From Sporocytophaga myxococcoides (GTDB lineage Bacteria > Bacteroidota > Bacteroidia > Cytophagales > Cytophagaceae): a DNA stretch of 64,000 nt. Position numbers and translations under genes: made by a program. The notes beneath the pieces were generated by a model. The model worked only from the letters and a program-made list of their open reading frames with translations, was not told where the DNA came from and made no database searches. Positions 54,186 through 62,961 of the stretch are shown here, piece by piece; within the stretch, counting starts at the first letter, position 1; each line of letters starts with the position of its first letter. Where the stretch lies: positions 62,001 to 126,000 of the forward strand of contig NZ_BBLT01000001.1 in NCBI RefSeq assembly GCF_000775915.1. The letters are read 5' to 3'.

Positions 54186-56915
54186 ATGGAAATTGCAGAT
54201 CTGATATTAACTGCAAAAGATGAACGAAATATAAAAAGCAGGAAATCGGATATTTCTGTTTACAGGATTATTTTATTCCTAACAACAGCTTTTACTTTAC
54301 TGCTCAGGTATTTATTTGTAAAGGAAAATCCAGAGGCATTTGATCCGCTTTCTATACGGCTTGTGCTTTCATCAGGGTTAATTCTCATTCTGGTGTTATC
54401 TTTTATCTGGAAATACAGGGATAGGATGGCATACCTGAATTACTCGGTTATTTTTTCTTATTCCATATATATACTTTTTCTTATCAGGAGGAATGATTTT
54501 GCGACTAATTACCTGTTAGAATTTATATTACTGATAGTAATCATCTGTCTGGCTTTTCAGAACCGTCTTCACCTTAAGATTTATCTGGCATGTATCTTTA
54601 TTGCTTTCTTTATATCCGCTTTTCTGTATCTGGATTCTTATCTGGATATATTTGTTAAAACAAGCCTGATTGGAATTTTTTGCATTGCTATTGTCACTTT
54701 TTTTAGTAGCAGGTTTGAAATTGAAAAGCGCTTAGAAATTCGGGAAAATCTGTTGAATACCATTTTCAATGAATCACCTGATGCTATGTTAATAGCGGAT
54801 CCTTCAAGTTCTATTATTTTGAATTGTAATGAAAGGGCTATTTCAATCTTTAAGATTCAGGACAGAAGAGATCTGATAGGCAATAACCTTAATTTTCTTC
54901 TGAAGTATCCCAACAGCACAGGAGCATGGAATAATTTAAAAAAGAAGGTTGATAAAAGCCGTTTTCTTGTTCAGGAGCTTGAGTTTAAAACAGTGCATGG
55001 ACAAGCTTTCTGGGGAAGTGAAGCTATTACTGAAATCCAGGTTGGCTCTAAAGCTTATTGGCTGGTAAGAATTTCGGATATCACAGAAAGGGTAAAAGAC
55101 AAAAAGACGATAGAAGAAAGTCGTAAAATCCTCAATCAGATTATAGATTTGGTGCCACACCCGATATTCCTGAAGGATAATGAAGGAAGGTTTGTTATTG
55201 TCAACAAAACGGTGGCTGACAGATATGAGGTAGTTCCTGAAGAAATGGTAGGTAAAAAAGACAGTGATTTTATAGATCCTGTATTATCTGTGGAACTGCT
55301 TAAAGATGACAGAGAGGTAATAGAGAATGCTAGAGAAAAATTTATTCCTGAAGAATCTCTGACTTTTTTTGATAGAAATTATACATATCAGACAATCAAA
55401 ATTCCTTTTTATTTTGAAGATGCTACAAAGCCAGGAGTACTTAGTATTTCCATAGATATTACGGAGCTTAAAGAAGCGGAAAAGGTTATAAGAGAAAGCG
55501 AAAGTAAGTATAAGATGCTCATGGAGCAGGCTTCAGACGGTATTTATCTTACTGATAAATTCGGTAATATTCTAAGCGTTAATGCCAAAGCCTGTGAGAT
55601 GTTTGGCTATACAGATCAGGAGTTTAAAAAACTGAATGTTCGAAGCCTGGTAGATCTGAAAAGCGTAAAAGAAGAACTCATTTTTGCGTTGTTCAATAAT
55701 GAGCCTGTCATAACAGAACTTGTATGCAAAAGAAAAGACAATTCAGAATTTACAGTAGAGCTTAGTGCTACCAGACTTGATGACGGATTATTGCAAGGAA
55801 TTATAAGAGATATTACAGCAAGAAAGAAGCTTGAAAAAATTCTTCAGGATAATGAAAAAAAGTTCAGAGCGTTAATAGAGAACTCATCAGATATTATTAT
55901 GATCCTTAATGAGGATTTTAAAATATCTTATGTGAGTGTTTCTGTGGCTCGTATACTGGGGCACACCTACATTAGTCTTGTAGGTAAAACTATCTTTGAG
56001 CTTTTTGATCACGAAGGAATAGACAAGATTTCTAAATTCTTATCAGATACCATTGCTTGTCCAGGCCAGAACCAAACAGTAGAAGAGCTTAAGATTCTTA
56101 CGCTTAACGGATCTTCTAAGATTGTTGAAATAGTAGCGGTTAATTTACTTAGTGATCCGGTAATTCAAGGTATAGTTCTGAACTGTCATGATATTACCAA
56201 GAGAAAGAATACTGAAAATGAATTAATAAATACAAATTTTGAGCTGGATAGCTTTGTTTATAAAGCCTCACATGACCTGAAGGCTCCATTGAGATCAGTG
56301 ATGGGGCTAATAAAGCTGGCTAAACTTGAAAGCAAAGATTCTACTCAGCATATGTATCTGGATATGATGAGTAAAAGCGTAAATAGCCTTGATACATTTA
56401 TTAAAGACCTCACCACTTTTTCACGTAATACCAGACTTGATATTGAAGCAAATATTATAGATTTCAGCGTTGTATTGGAAGAGTCTCTCAACAACCTTAA
56501 GTACATGGAACATGCTGAAAAGATCAGAATAAATAAGAGTGTTAATATAAATGTAAATTTCTACTCAGATCTTACACGCTTAAGTACCATTGTAAACAAT
56601 TTAATTTCAAACGCTATAAAATACCATAGATTTGAAAATAATATTCCCTATATTAACATTTCAATTAAGACGGACTACGAGAAGGCAGAGATAGTTGTGG
56701 AAGACAATGGGAGCGGGATAGATCCCCTTCATATCAACAAAATTTTTGATATGTTTTACAGAGCTTCAGAAAATTCGTATGGTTCCGGATTGGGATTGTA
56801 TATTGTAAAGAATGCGGTGAAAAAACTCGGAGGATCTATTAACGTATCTTCAGAGCTTGATGAAGGAAGCTCATTTAAAGTTGTTATCCCCAATCTGGTA
56901 AATGATATAAACTAA
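54186..56915 (+). CDS. Membrane multi-PAS sensor histidine kinase
   Basis: A 909-residue membrane kinase. About six hydrophobic helices lie between residues 28 and 175, with short loops. Four PAS domains start near 191, 315, 441 and 559. The dimerisation domain has His696 in YKASHDLKAPLRS, and the ATPase has LISNAIKYH, DNGSGI and YGSGLGLYI. Its kinase core is a tandem paralogue of the preceding gene's core. It is 25 bases after that gene and 23 bases before the receiver gene, so all three are probably co-expressed. The signal is unknown. Confidence 0.92.
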   Translation: MEIADLILTAKDERNIKSRKSDISVYRIILFLTTAFTLLLRYLFVKENPEAFDPLSIRLVLSSGLILILVLSFIWKYRDRMAYLNYSVIFSYSIYILFLIRRNDFATNYLLEFILLIVIICLAFQNRLHLKIYLACIFIAFFISAFLYLDSYLDIFVKTSLIGIFCIAIVTFFSSRFEIEKRLEIRENLLNTIFNESPDAMLIADPSSSIILNCNERAISIFKIQDRRDLIGNNLNFLLKYPNSTGAWNNLKKKVDKSRFLVQELEFKTVHGQAFWGSEAITEIQVGSKAYWLVRISDITERVKDKKTIEESRKILNQIIDLVPHPIFLKDNEGRFVIVNKTVADRYEVVPEEMVGKKDSDFIDPVLSVELLKDDREVIENAREKFIPEESLTFFDRNYTYQTIKIPFYFEDATKPGVLSISIDITELKEAEKVIRESESKYKMLMEQASDGIYLTDKFGNILSVNAKACEMFGYTDQEFKKLNVRSLVDLKSVKEELIFALFNNEPVITELVCKRKDNSEFTVELSATRLDDGLLQGIIRDITARKKLEKILQDNEKKFRALIENSSDIIMILNEDFKISYVSVSVARILGHTYISLVGKTIFELFDHEGIDKISKFLSDTIACPGQNQTVEELKILTLNGSSKIVEIVAVNLLSDPVIQGIVLNCHDITKRKNTENELINTNFELDSFVYKASHDLKAPLRSVMGLIKLAKLESKDSTQHMYLDMMSKSVNSLDTFIKDLTTFSRNTRLDIEANIIDFSVVLEESLNNLKYMEHAEKIRINKSVNINVNFYSDLTRLSTIVNNLISNAIKYHRFENNIPYINISIKTDYEKAEIVVEDNGSGIDPLHINKIFDMFYRASENSYGSGLGLYIVKNAVKKLGGSINVSSELDEGSSFKVVIPNLVNDIN

Positions 56916-56938
56916 AAGTAAAAGTATATTTAGATTTT

Positions 56939-57343
56939 ATGAAAGAGGTACAGGTAAATTCTGTAATGCTGGTAGATGATAATGATACAGATAATTTTAT
57001 CCATAAAAGAGTAATCGAGCTAACCGGATTTGCAAAAAATATAATTGTTAAAAATTCAGGTAAGAGTGCATTGGAATTTTTGGAATCCAACAAGTCTAAC
57101 CTGGATGCCTTGCCTGATCTGATTTTTCTTGATATTAACATGCCGATAGTTGATGGTTTTGTATTCCTTTTTGAATATGAAAACTTCCCTGATCCGGTTA
57201 AAGATAAATGTAAAATAGTTATTCTTTCGAGTTCTGACAGTAAGAGGGATATCGATAGAATCGTTGATAATGAGTATGTGATCAACTTTATCACCAAGCC
57301 GCTCTCTGAAGAAGCTCTGGATGATTTAAAAACGATATTGTAA
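56939..57343 (+). CDS. Single-domain response regulator (CheY-like)
   Basis: A 134-residue receiver with acidic Asp residues in VMLVDDNDTDN, the phosphoacceptor Asp65 in FLDINMPIVDG, ILSSSDSK at the Thr/Ser switch and the conserved Lys in FITKPLSEE. There is no output domain, so it must act by protein binding or as a phosphotransfer relay. It follows the two PAS kinases within 23 bases and is closed by a terminator, which makes it the likely common target of both. Confidence 0.9.
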   Translation: MKEVQVNSVMLVDDNDTDNFIHKRVIELTGFAKNIIVKNSGKSALEFLESNKSNLDALPDLIFLDINMPIVDGFVFLFEYENFPDPVKDKCKIVILSSSDSKRDIDRIVDNEYVINFITKPLSEEALDDLKTIL

Positions 57344-57364
57344 TATTCTAAGAAAGTTTATTGT

Positions 57365-57388
57365 AAAAGCCTCTCGTCAGAGGCTTTT
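57365..57388 (+). terminator. Intrinsic terminator closing the 45-57 kb run
   Basis: Ten-base-pair stem AAAAGCCTCT / AGAGGCTTTT with loop CGTC and a T-run, 22 bases after the receiver stop. No other intrinsic terminator is visible on this strand between 45058 and here. Confidence 0.88.
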
Positions 57389-57424
57389 TTATTTCTTCTT
57401 TTTTTCTTAAAAACATACATAAAA

Positions 57425-57452
57425 AAAGGGGCTGCTTAGTGGCAGCCCCTTT
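57425..57452 (-). terminator. Intrinsic terminator of icd
   Basis: Eleven-base-pair stem AAAGGGGCTGC / GCAGCCCCTTT with loop TTAGTG, 26 bases after the icd stop. The upstream A-run gives a U-run on the minus strand. Confidence 0.9.
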
Positions 57453-57478
57453 GTATTTTATTTTTAGTAAATATAATA

Positions 57479-58711
57479 TTATTTAGAAAGCTTAGCTTTA
57501 AGATTGGTATCGATTGCAGAAAGGAATTCCTCTGTGTAAAGGAAATGTTCTCCATGTTTAACATTGCTTCCGTAAACAGATACAGCAAGATCTTTTGTCA
57601 TTTTGCCGCTTTCTACTGTTTCAACGCAAACTTGCTCCAAAGCTTCGCAAAATTTGATTAGCTCTTGGTTGTTATCTAATTTTCCTCTGAAGGCAAGGCC
57701 TCTTGTCCAAGCGAAGATAGAAGCTATTGGGTTTGTAGAAGTTGGTCTGCCTTTCTGATGCTCTCTGTAGTGACGAGTTACTGTTCCGTGAGCAGCTTCT
57801 GCTTCAAGTACTTTTCCATCCGGAGTAATAAGTACAGAAGTCATAAGACCTAAAGAACCGAATCCCTGAGCTACGATATCTGACTGAACGTCTCCATCAT
57901 AGTTTTTACAAGCCCATACAAATTTACCATTCATTTTAAGTGCAGAAGCAACCATATCATCGATCAAACGGTGCTCATAAGTTAAACCTGCAGCTTCGAA
58001 TTTAGCTTTAAATTCTTTCTCGTAAGTCTCTTCGAAAATATCTTTGAAACGACCGTCGTATTTCTTAAGAATGGTATTTTTAGTTGAGAAATAAAGAGGC
58101 CATTTTTTCTGAAGCGCAAGGTTAAAGCAAGATTGTGCAAAACCTCTGATAGACTCATCTGTATTGTACATTGCAAGAGCAACGCCATCACCTTTAAAGT
58201 TATATACTTCAAATGTCTGAGCAGCTCCACCATCTTCAGGAGTGAAAGTCAGAGTTAATTTACCTTTTCCTTTGATTACAGTATCAGTAGCACGATACTG
58301 ATCACCGAAAGCATGACGACCGATACAGATAGGAGCAGTCCAGTTTGGAACAAGTCTTGGAACGTTGTTGGTTACAATTGGCTCACGGAAAACGGTACCA
58401 TCAAGGATATTTCTGATTGTTCCGTTAGGAGATTTCCACATTTGCTTAAGGTTGAACTCTTTTACACGAGCCTCATCAGGAGTGATGGTCGCGCATTTGA
58501 TACCAACCTGATATTTTTTTATAGCCTCTGCAGCATCAACAGTTACCTGATCGTTGGTCGCATCACGGTGCTCGATACCAAGGTCGTAGTACTTAATATC
58601 AACATCAATGTAAGGAGTGATAAGTTTATCTTTGATAAATTTCCAGATAATTCTGGTCATTTCATCTCCATCAAGTTCCACTACTGGATTTGCAACTTTA
58701 ATTTTGTTCAT
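57479..58711 (-). CDS. icd: Isocitrate dehydrogenase (NADP+)
   Basis: The TCA-cycle enzyme that converts isocitrate to 2-oxoglutarate. Its 410 residues match the eukaryotic-type homodimeric NADP enzyme (IDH1/2-like): [22 protein letters not shown] at the start, [32 protein letters not shown], then [20 protein letters not shown] and [16 protein letters not shown]. It is unlike the shorter E. coli Icd type. It is monocistronic with a strong promoter and terminator. Confidence 0.95.
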   Translation of the reverse strand: MNKIKVANPVVELDGDEMTRIIWKFIKDKLITPYIDVDIKYYDLGIEHRDATNDQVTVDAAEAIKKYQVGIKCATITPDEARVKEFNLKQMWKSPNGTIRNILDGTVFREPIVTNNVPRLVPNWTAPICIGRHAFGDQYRATDTVIKGKGKLTLTFTPEDGGAAQTFEVYNFKGDGVALAMYNTDESIRGFAQSCFNLALQKKWPLYFSTKNTILKKYDGRFKDIFEETYEKEFKAKFEAAGLTYEHRLIDDMVASALKMNGKFVWACKNYDGDVQSDIVAQGFGSLGLMTSVLITPDGKVLEAEAAHGTVTRHYREHQKGRPTSTNPIASIFAWTRGLAFRGKLDNNQELIKFCEALEQVCVETVESGKMTKDLAVSVYGSNVKHGEHFLYTEEFLSAIDTNLKAKLSK

Positions 58712-58785
58712 TTTTGCAAAAATTAAATGGTTATTTTAAGTTGAATAATAGTTCTTTGCAGGAATCCTGCCTTAATATTGCGGTG

Positions 58786-58815
58786 CAAATATAGCAGGTA
58801 AGAGTCAAGAGACAA
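58786..58815 (-). promoter_or_regulatory. Promoter of icd
   Basis: On the minus strand TTG (58815-58813), 19 bases, then TATATTTG (58793-58786), an exact Bacteroidota promoter match. It leaves a leader of about 70 bases before the icd ATG. Confidence 0.7.
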
Positions 58816-58924
58816 GATTTTTGGCTGAGAACGTGCAGGAATAGAGTAGAAATACAGACTTCGTCAGGATATTGTGGGGAATAACGCTGATGACAGTGTT
58901 ATAAGAGAACTATGGTTAAAAGAA

Positions 58925-58952
58925 AAAACCTGACCATTGGTGATCAGGTTTT
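58925..58952 (-). terminator. Terminator of the frameshifted lipoprotein gene
   Basis: Stem AAAACCTGA / TCAGGTTTT (perhaps with a small inner CC/GG extension), 20 bases after the stop codon. The A-run becomes a U-run on the minus strand. Confidence 0.75.
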
Positions 58953-58971
58953 CTCTTTTAAAATGAAATAG

Positions 58972-59767
58972 TTATTGGCATGTATAGTCGTATTTAATGA
59001 AGTAAAGTTCACCATCTCGCTCAACGGTTTGTTTGGTTACAAGCCCGTCCGTATTAGTCTCATAGGTGTAATTAACGGAATGTTTATATTGGAATCGACC
59101 TTTAAGGGTCTCGACTACACTTTTTACCAGATATTTTCCTGGATTACCGAATTCATACATTAATTCTTTCTGGGCAGGTTTGTCAAGGTAATATTCAAAT
59201 TCTACATATGTTGTATCCGGAACTTCAACTCCTTCTTTATTCTCAAATTCCCTGGTTAGGTTGCAGTTGCCATTGATATAGGTAAATAATTTCACTCTTT
59301 CTGATGGCTCGTCATTGTCGTTTCTTTGAGTGATGGTTTTGGTAAGTAAATCGTTTTCATAATAGTAATCAGTCCTGTCAATAATCATCGTTCCATTATC
59401 AAAAGTATGATGCTCTACTGCTTTGAACGGAAGTTTTTTTTCGTTAATCCAGATGGTATCGTTAATACCAAACGGGTTTTTATTTTTATCAAATAAACTT
59501 CCTATGATATATTTGTCAGAGAGAACTGCTTTTGCATATTTTATCTGACTGCTGCTTAAATCGCTGTCATCAGAATAGGTAAATTCTGCAATCTGACCAT
59601 CCTTTGATCTTATCTGAGTTAAATAAAGCTGTTTGATCATCTTCACTGTATGAAACAGACTTTACATAGCATATGGATTCTGCTGAAGGTGCCGGATTGT
59701 CTTTATCTTTTTTACATGAAAAAAGTGAAGTGCATAATAATGCACATAGTAAAATTTTATATTTCAT
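58972..59767 (-). pseudogene. Lipoprotein gene interrupted by a frameshift
   Basis: The frame starting at 59767 encodes MKYKILLCALLCTSLFSCKK, a lipoprotein signal with its lipobox Cys, followed by about 30 residues ending near DDQTALF. It then runs into a stop at 59570. A second frame, offset by one base, stays open from about 59650 to the stop at 58972 and gives a Tyr-rich repeat-like beta protein (FTYSDDS, HHTFDNG, FTYINGN, VNYTYET). Skipping one base near the TTTATTTAAC at about 59617-59630 would join them into one protein of about 260 residues. This is either a recent mutation, a sequencing error or programmed frameshifting. The function is unknown. Confidence 0.75.
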
Positions 59768-59833
59768 CTTATAAAAAAAGTTTGTTATATGAAGATAATA
59801 AAAAAATGCTAAGAAAGACAGGGGATATAACAA

Positions 59834-59866
59834 AAAAGAGGCGCTTATTTCTAAGCAGCCTCTTTT
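59834..59866 (-). terminator. Terminator of the large M16 peptidase gene
   Basis: Stem AAAAGAGGC-GCTTA / TAAGC(A)GCCTCTTTT with one bulged base and a 4-base loop, 33 bases after the M16 stop. The minus strand continues with a U-run. Confidence 0.82.
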
Positions 59867-59898
59867 AGTCTTTTTAAAAAAGTTAATGAATTAATGAA

Positions 59899-62850
59899 TT
59901 AATACCCAAATAACTCTTCCAGTTTCAGCTCTCTTACTTTGCCGTATTTTGAAAGCTTTTCAAAATCAATTCTGTCCTTAGATCCGATGATAACATAGGC
60001 TTTCTTTTGGTTTCTGTAATACTTGTCATGGAAATCTTTAAGATCAGAAAGTGACAGCGTTTTTATCTTTTCGTAAACTTCTTTTCTGATATCATAATTG
60101 ATCCCCAGTTTTTTCAGTCTTTCATATTCTGATATAACGGAGAATTTGGTAATCCTCTGTGTATTCACATTTTCTATGATTGAAGTCACTGCATTTTTAA
60201 ACAACACTTCTGATTGAGGCATGTCTTCATAAAGCTCCAGCATTCCGTCAATTGCTTCTTTAATCTTGTCTGCCTGAGTTCCAATATAAGATGATATATA
60301 ATTGGGATCATCTTTTCTCCATGCATTTTCATATCTTGATTTTACTGCATAAGCTAAAGCTCTTGATTCTCTTAATTCCTGGAATACGATAGAGCTCATA
60401 CTGCCACCAAAATATTCATTAAACAAAGCTACCCGCGGAAGTATGGTTTTATCATAGGTAATTGACTTTGATAAGAAAATAACTTCACCTTGCACCATTT
60501 CATAATTAGCCCATAGTACCTCGTTTTCGTTTATATCCTTGAGTGTGAATTTTTCAGGAGCTGGGGGAGCTTCTAATGTAGTACCGCACTTATGAATAGA
60601 GGTTAGACTTTTATTGAGTTTGGTAGCATCAGTTGGTCCATAATATAGAACACGATGTTTTATAGAATTCAGACTTTTTATGATGTCAGTGAGTTCAGAC
60701 GGATTCATGGAACGGAGTTGTTCTTCTGAAAGGATTGAAGTAAATGGAGAATGAGGACCATACTTGGCATAGCTTACAAGACCTGAACGAAATATGATGT
60801 CTTTGTTAAGCTTATTGTCTTTTCTCGCTTTTAGTGACCTTTCTACAAGATCTTTATAAGCACCAGGATCTTCCTGCGGGGTCTTAAGTATTTTTTCAAA
60901 AAGCTTTAGTCCCTGGCTAAAATTTTCCTGCAGTCCTGTAAGCGTGAAATACATAGCATCTGCAGACATAGAGAAAGAATAGGAACATCCTATTTTATAA
61001 AACTCTTTTTTCAGTTCTTCGCTTGATAAACCTTTTACTCCCAAATAATCAAGGTAACTGACAGCAAGTCCATATTTTGGGGAGTGTTCTCTTCCGATAT
61101 CCCATACATAGCTAAGCGTAAATATGTCATTTTCGGTGTTCTTTTTATATGTAACAGGTAGTTTAGTCTTAGTTTGGAATTGTAATAATTCTTTATTGAA
61201 ATCTATCCAGACAGGCTTAATGCTATCACTGGGCTGATTCATTACAAATTCAAAGAAAGGAGAGTGATCTTCTCTGTTTACAGGTACGGGGGATATTTGA
61301 GGCTTTGGTACTTTTTTGATAGTGGTATCAGTACCTGTAAATTTATAAACAGCCACATAATTTGAATCAAATCTTTGCTTTACAAATTCTATGATTTGTT
61401 CTTTGGTAATAGATGAAAGGATGTCGGTTTCTTCCACACTTCTCTTCCATGGTTCTCCTGTAATAAAGCTCTCTACAAATGCATCAGCTCTGGCTTTATT
61501 ACTTTCATAAGACTTCATCTGAGACATCTTGATATCATTGATAGAGGCTTTAATTAACCATTCTTCAAATTTTCCTTTCTTTAATGAATCTAATTGGGCG
61601 AGTAATAATATCTTAAGATCTTCCAGAGACTGACCTTGTTTCGGTCTTCCTCCCATTACAAAGATAGAATAATCATTTAATGCCATGTCATAAGCAAAAG
61701 CCGAAAGTACTTTTTGCCGCTGATTAAGGTTTAAATCTATCAGACCTGCCTGTCCATTGGTAAGGAGCAGGCTTATTAGTTTTAAATAATAAAAATCAGG
61801 AATAAAGTTCTGTTTAACTTCTTGTCCTTTTATGCCGTTGAATCTGAAAGCCATAGTAAGGTTTTCTGCATCAGGTCCGTAAACATTAATTTTTTCAGGA
61901 CTCTTAATCGGGCTTTCTGTAGGAGGGACAAATGGAGAAACTGCTTTTTCCTTTAGCTTACTAAAGCTTTTATCAATGATTCTGATCGCTTTTTCAGGAT
62001 CGAAATCACCGCTCATGCATATTGCCATGTTATTAGGCACATAATATCTTTCAAAATACCTTTTTATTTCTGTTATAGAAGGATTTTTCAGATGCTCTAC
62101 TGTTCCTATAGTCGTCTGGGTTCCGTATTGATGTTTTTGGAAAAGTCCTGCCATCATAGCCTCATATACTTTTCTCCTGTCGTTATCCAGCCCTCTGTTT
62201 TTTTCTTCATAAACAGCTTCAAGTTCAGTATGGAACAGTCGAGGAACGACGATGCTGAAACGTTCACTTTCAATTTCAGCCCACCTTTCCAGGCTGTTAG
62301 AAGGAATATCGTTTACATAAACAGTCTGTTCGAGAAATGTATAAGCATTAGTTCCAGTAGCTCCAATGTTACTTAACATCTTATCATATTCATTGGGAAT
62401 ACTGAAATTAGCTGCAAGTAGAGAAGTGGAGTCTATTTTTTGGTATAGCCTTGTTCTTTGATTCTCATCCCTGGTTGTCCTGTATGCTTCATAAAGGTTT
62501 TCTATTTCCTTTAGTAAAGGTTCTTCTTTAGCCCAGTCCTTTGTTCCGATCTTTGAAGTGCCTTTGAAAAGTATATGTTCCAGATAATGTGCGAGACCGG
62601 TATTGGTTGCAGGATCATTTTTGCTTCCTGCTCTTACAGCGATGTATGTCTGAATTCTTGGAGCATCTTTGTATACTGTCATATACACTTTCAATCCGTT
62701 TTTCAGAGTATATATCCTGGTTTTCAGTGGATCATTTGTAACTGTTTCAAAAGTATATTCACCCGAAGAATGTCTTTCTGTAACATACTTAGAAGGTTGT
62801 CCCAATACCCATAACGGGAATAGGAATAAAAGGAAAATTCTCCTGATCAT
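59899..62850 (-). CDS. Exported double M16 zinc peptidase
   Basis: A 983-residue protein with a signal peptide (about 1-18). The N-terminal M16 unit carries the inverted zinc motif in GLAHYLEHILFKGT and a downstream Glu in ELEAVYEEKNRGLDND. The second half (about 540-980) repeats the M16 fold without an HxxEH, as expected for the inactive partner half. This is the pitrilysin/PqqL-like two-unit architecture, facing the periplasm. Substrates are probably peptides. It sits alone between dnaX and the broken lipoprotein gene. Confidence 0.92.
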   Translation of the reverse strand: MIRRIFLLFLFPLWVLGQPSKYVTERHSSGEYTFETVTNDPLKTRIYTLKNGLKVYMTVYKDAPRIQTYIAVRAGSKNDPATNTGLAHYLEHILFKGTSKIGTKDWAKEEPLLKEIENLYEAYRTTRDENQRTRLYQKIDSTSLLAANFSIPNEYDKMLSNIGATGTNAYTFLEQTVYVNDIPSNSLERWAEIESERFSIVVPRLFHTELEAVYEEKNRGLDNDRRKVYEAMMAGLFQKHQYGTQTTIGTVEHLKNPSITEIKRYFERYYVPNNMAICMSGDFDPEKAIRIIDKSFSKLKEKAVSPFVPPTESPIKSPEKINVYGPDAENLTMAFRFNGIKGQEVKQNFIPDFYYLKLISLLLTNGQAGLIDLNLNQRQKVLSAFAYDMALNDYSIFVMGGRPKQGQSLEDLKILLLAQLDSLKKGKFEEWLIKASINDIKMSQMKSYESNKARADAFVESFITGEPWKRSVEETDILSSITKEQIIEFVKQRFDSNYVAVYKFTGTDTTIKKVPKPQISPVPVNREDHSPFFEFVMNQPSDSIKPVWIDFNKELLQFQTKTKLPVTYKKNTENDIFTLSYVWDIGREHSPKYGLAVSYLDYLGVKGLSSEELKKEFYKIGCSYSFSMSADAMYFTLTGLQENFSQGLKLFEKILKTPQEDPGAYKDLVERSLKARKDNKLNKDIIFRSGLVSYAKYGPHSPFTSILSEEQLRSMNPSELTDIIKSLNSIKHRVLYYGPTDATKLNKSLTSIHKCGTTLEAPPAPEKFTLKDINENEVLWANYEMVQGEVIFLSKSITYDKTILPRVALFNEYFGGSMSSIVFQELRESRALAYAVKSRYENAWRKDDPNYISSYIGTQADKIKEAIDGMLELYEDMPQSEVLFKNAVTSIIENVNTQRITKFSVISEYERLKKLGINYDIRKEVYEKIKTLSLSDLKDFHDKYYRNQKKAYVIIGSKDRIDFEKLSKYGKVRELKLEELFGY

Positions 62851-62961
62851 TTGACTAATATGAACTATGGTTTGAAAATTATTGATATTAACTAGGGAAA
62901 CCCCTTAGTGGTTCTAAAAGTTATTTCCAGCGAAATTTAAAAAATAAAAATGATAGCTTGA

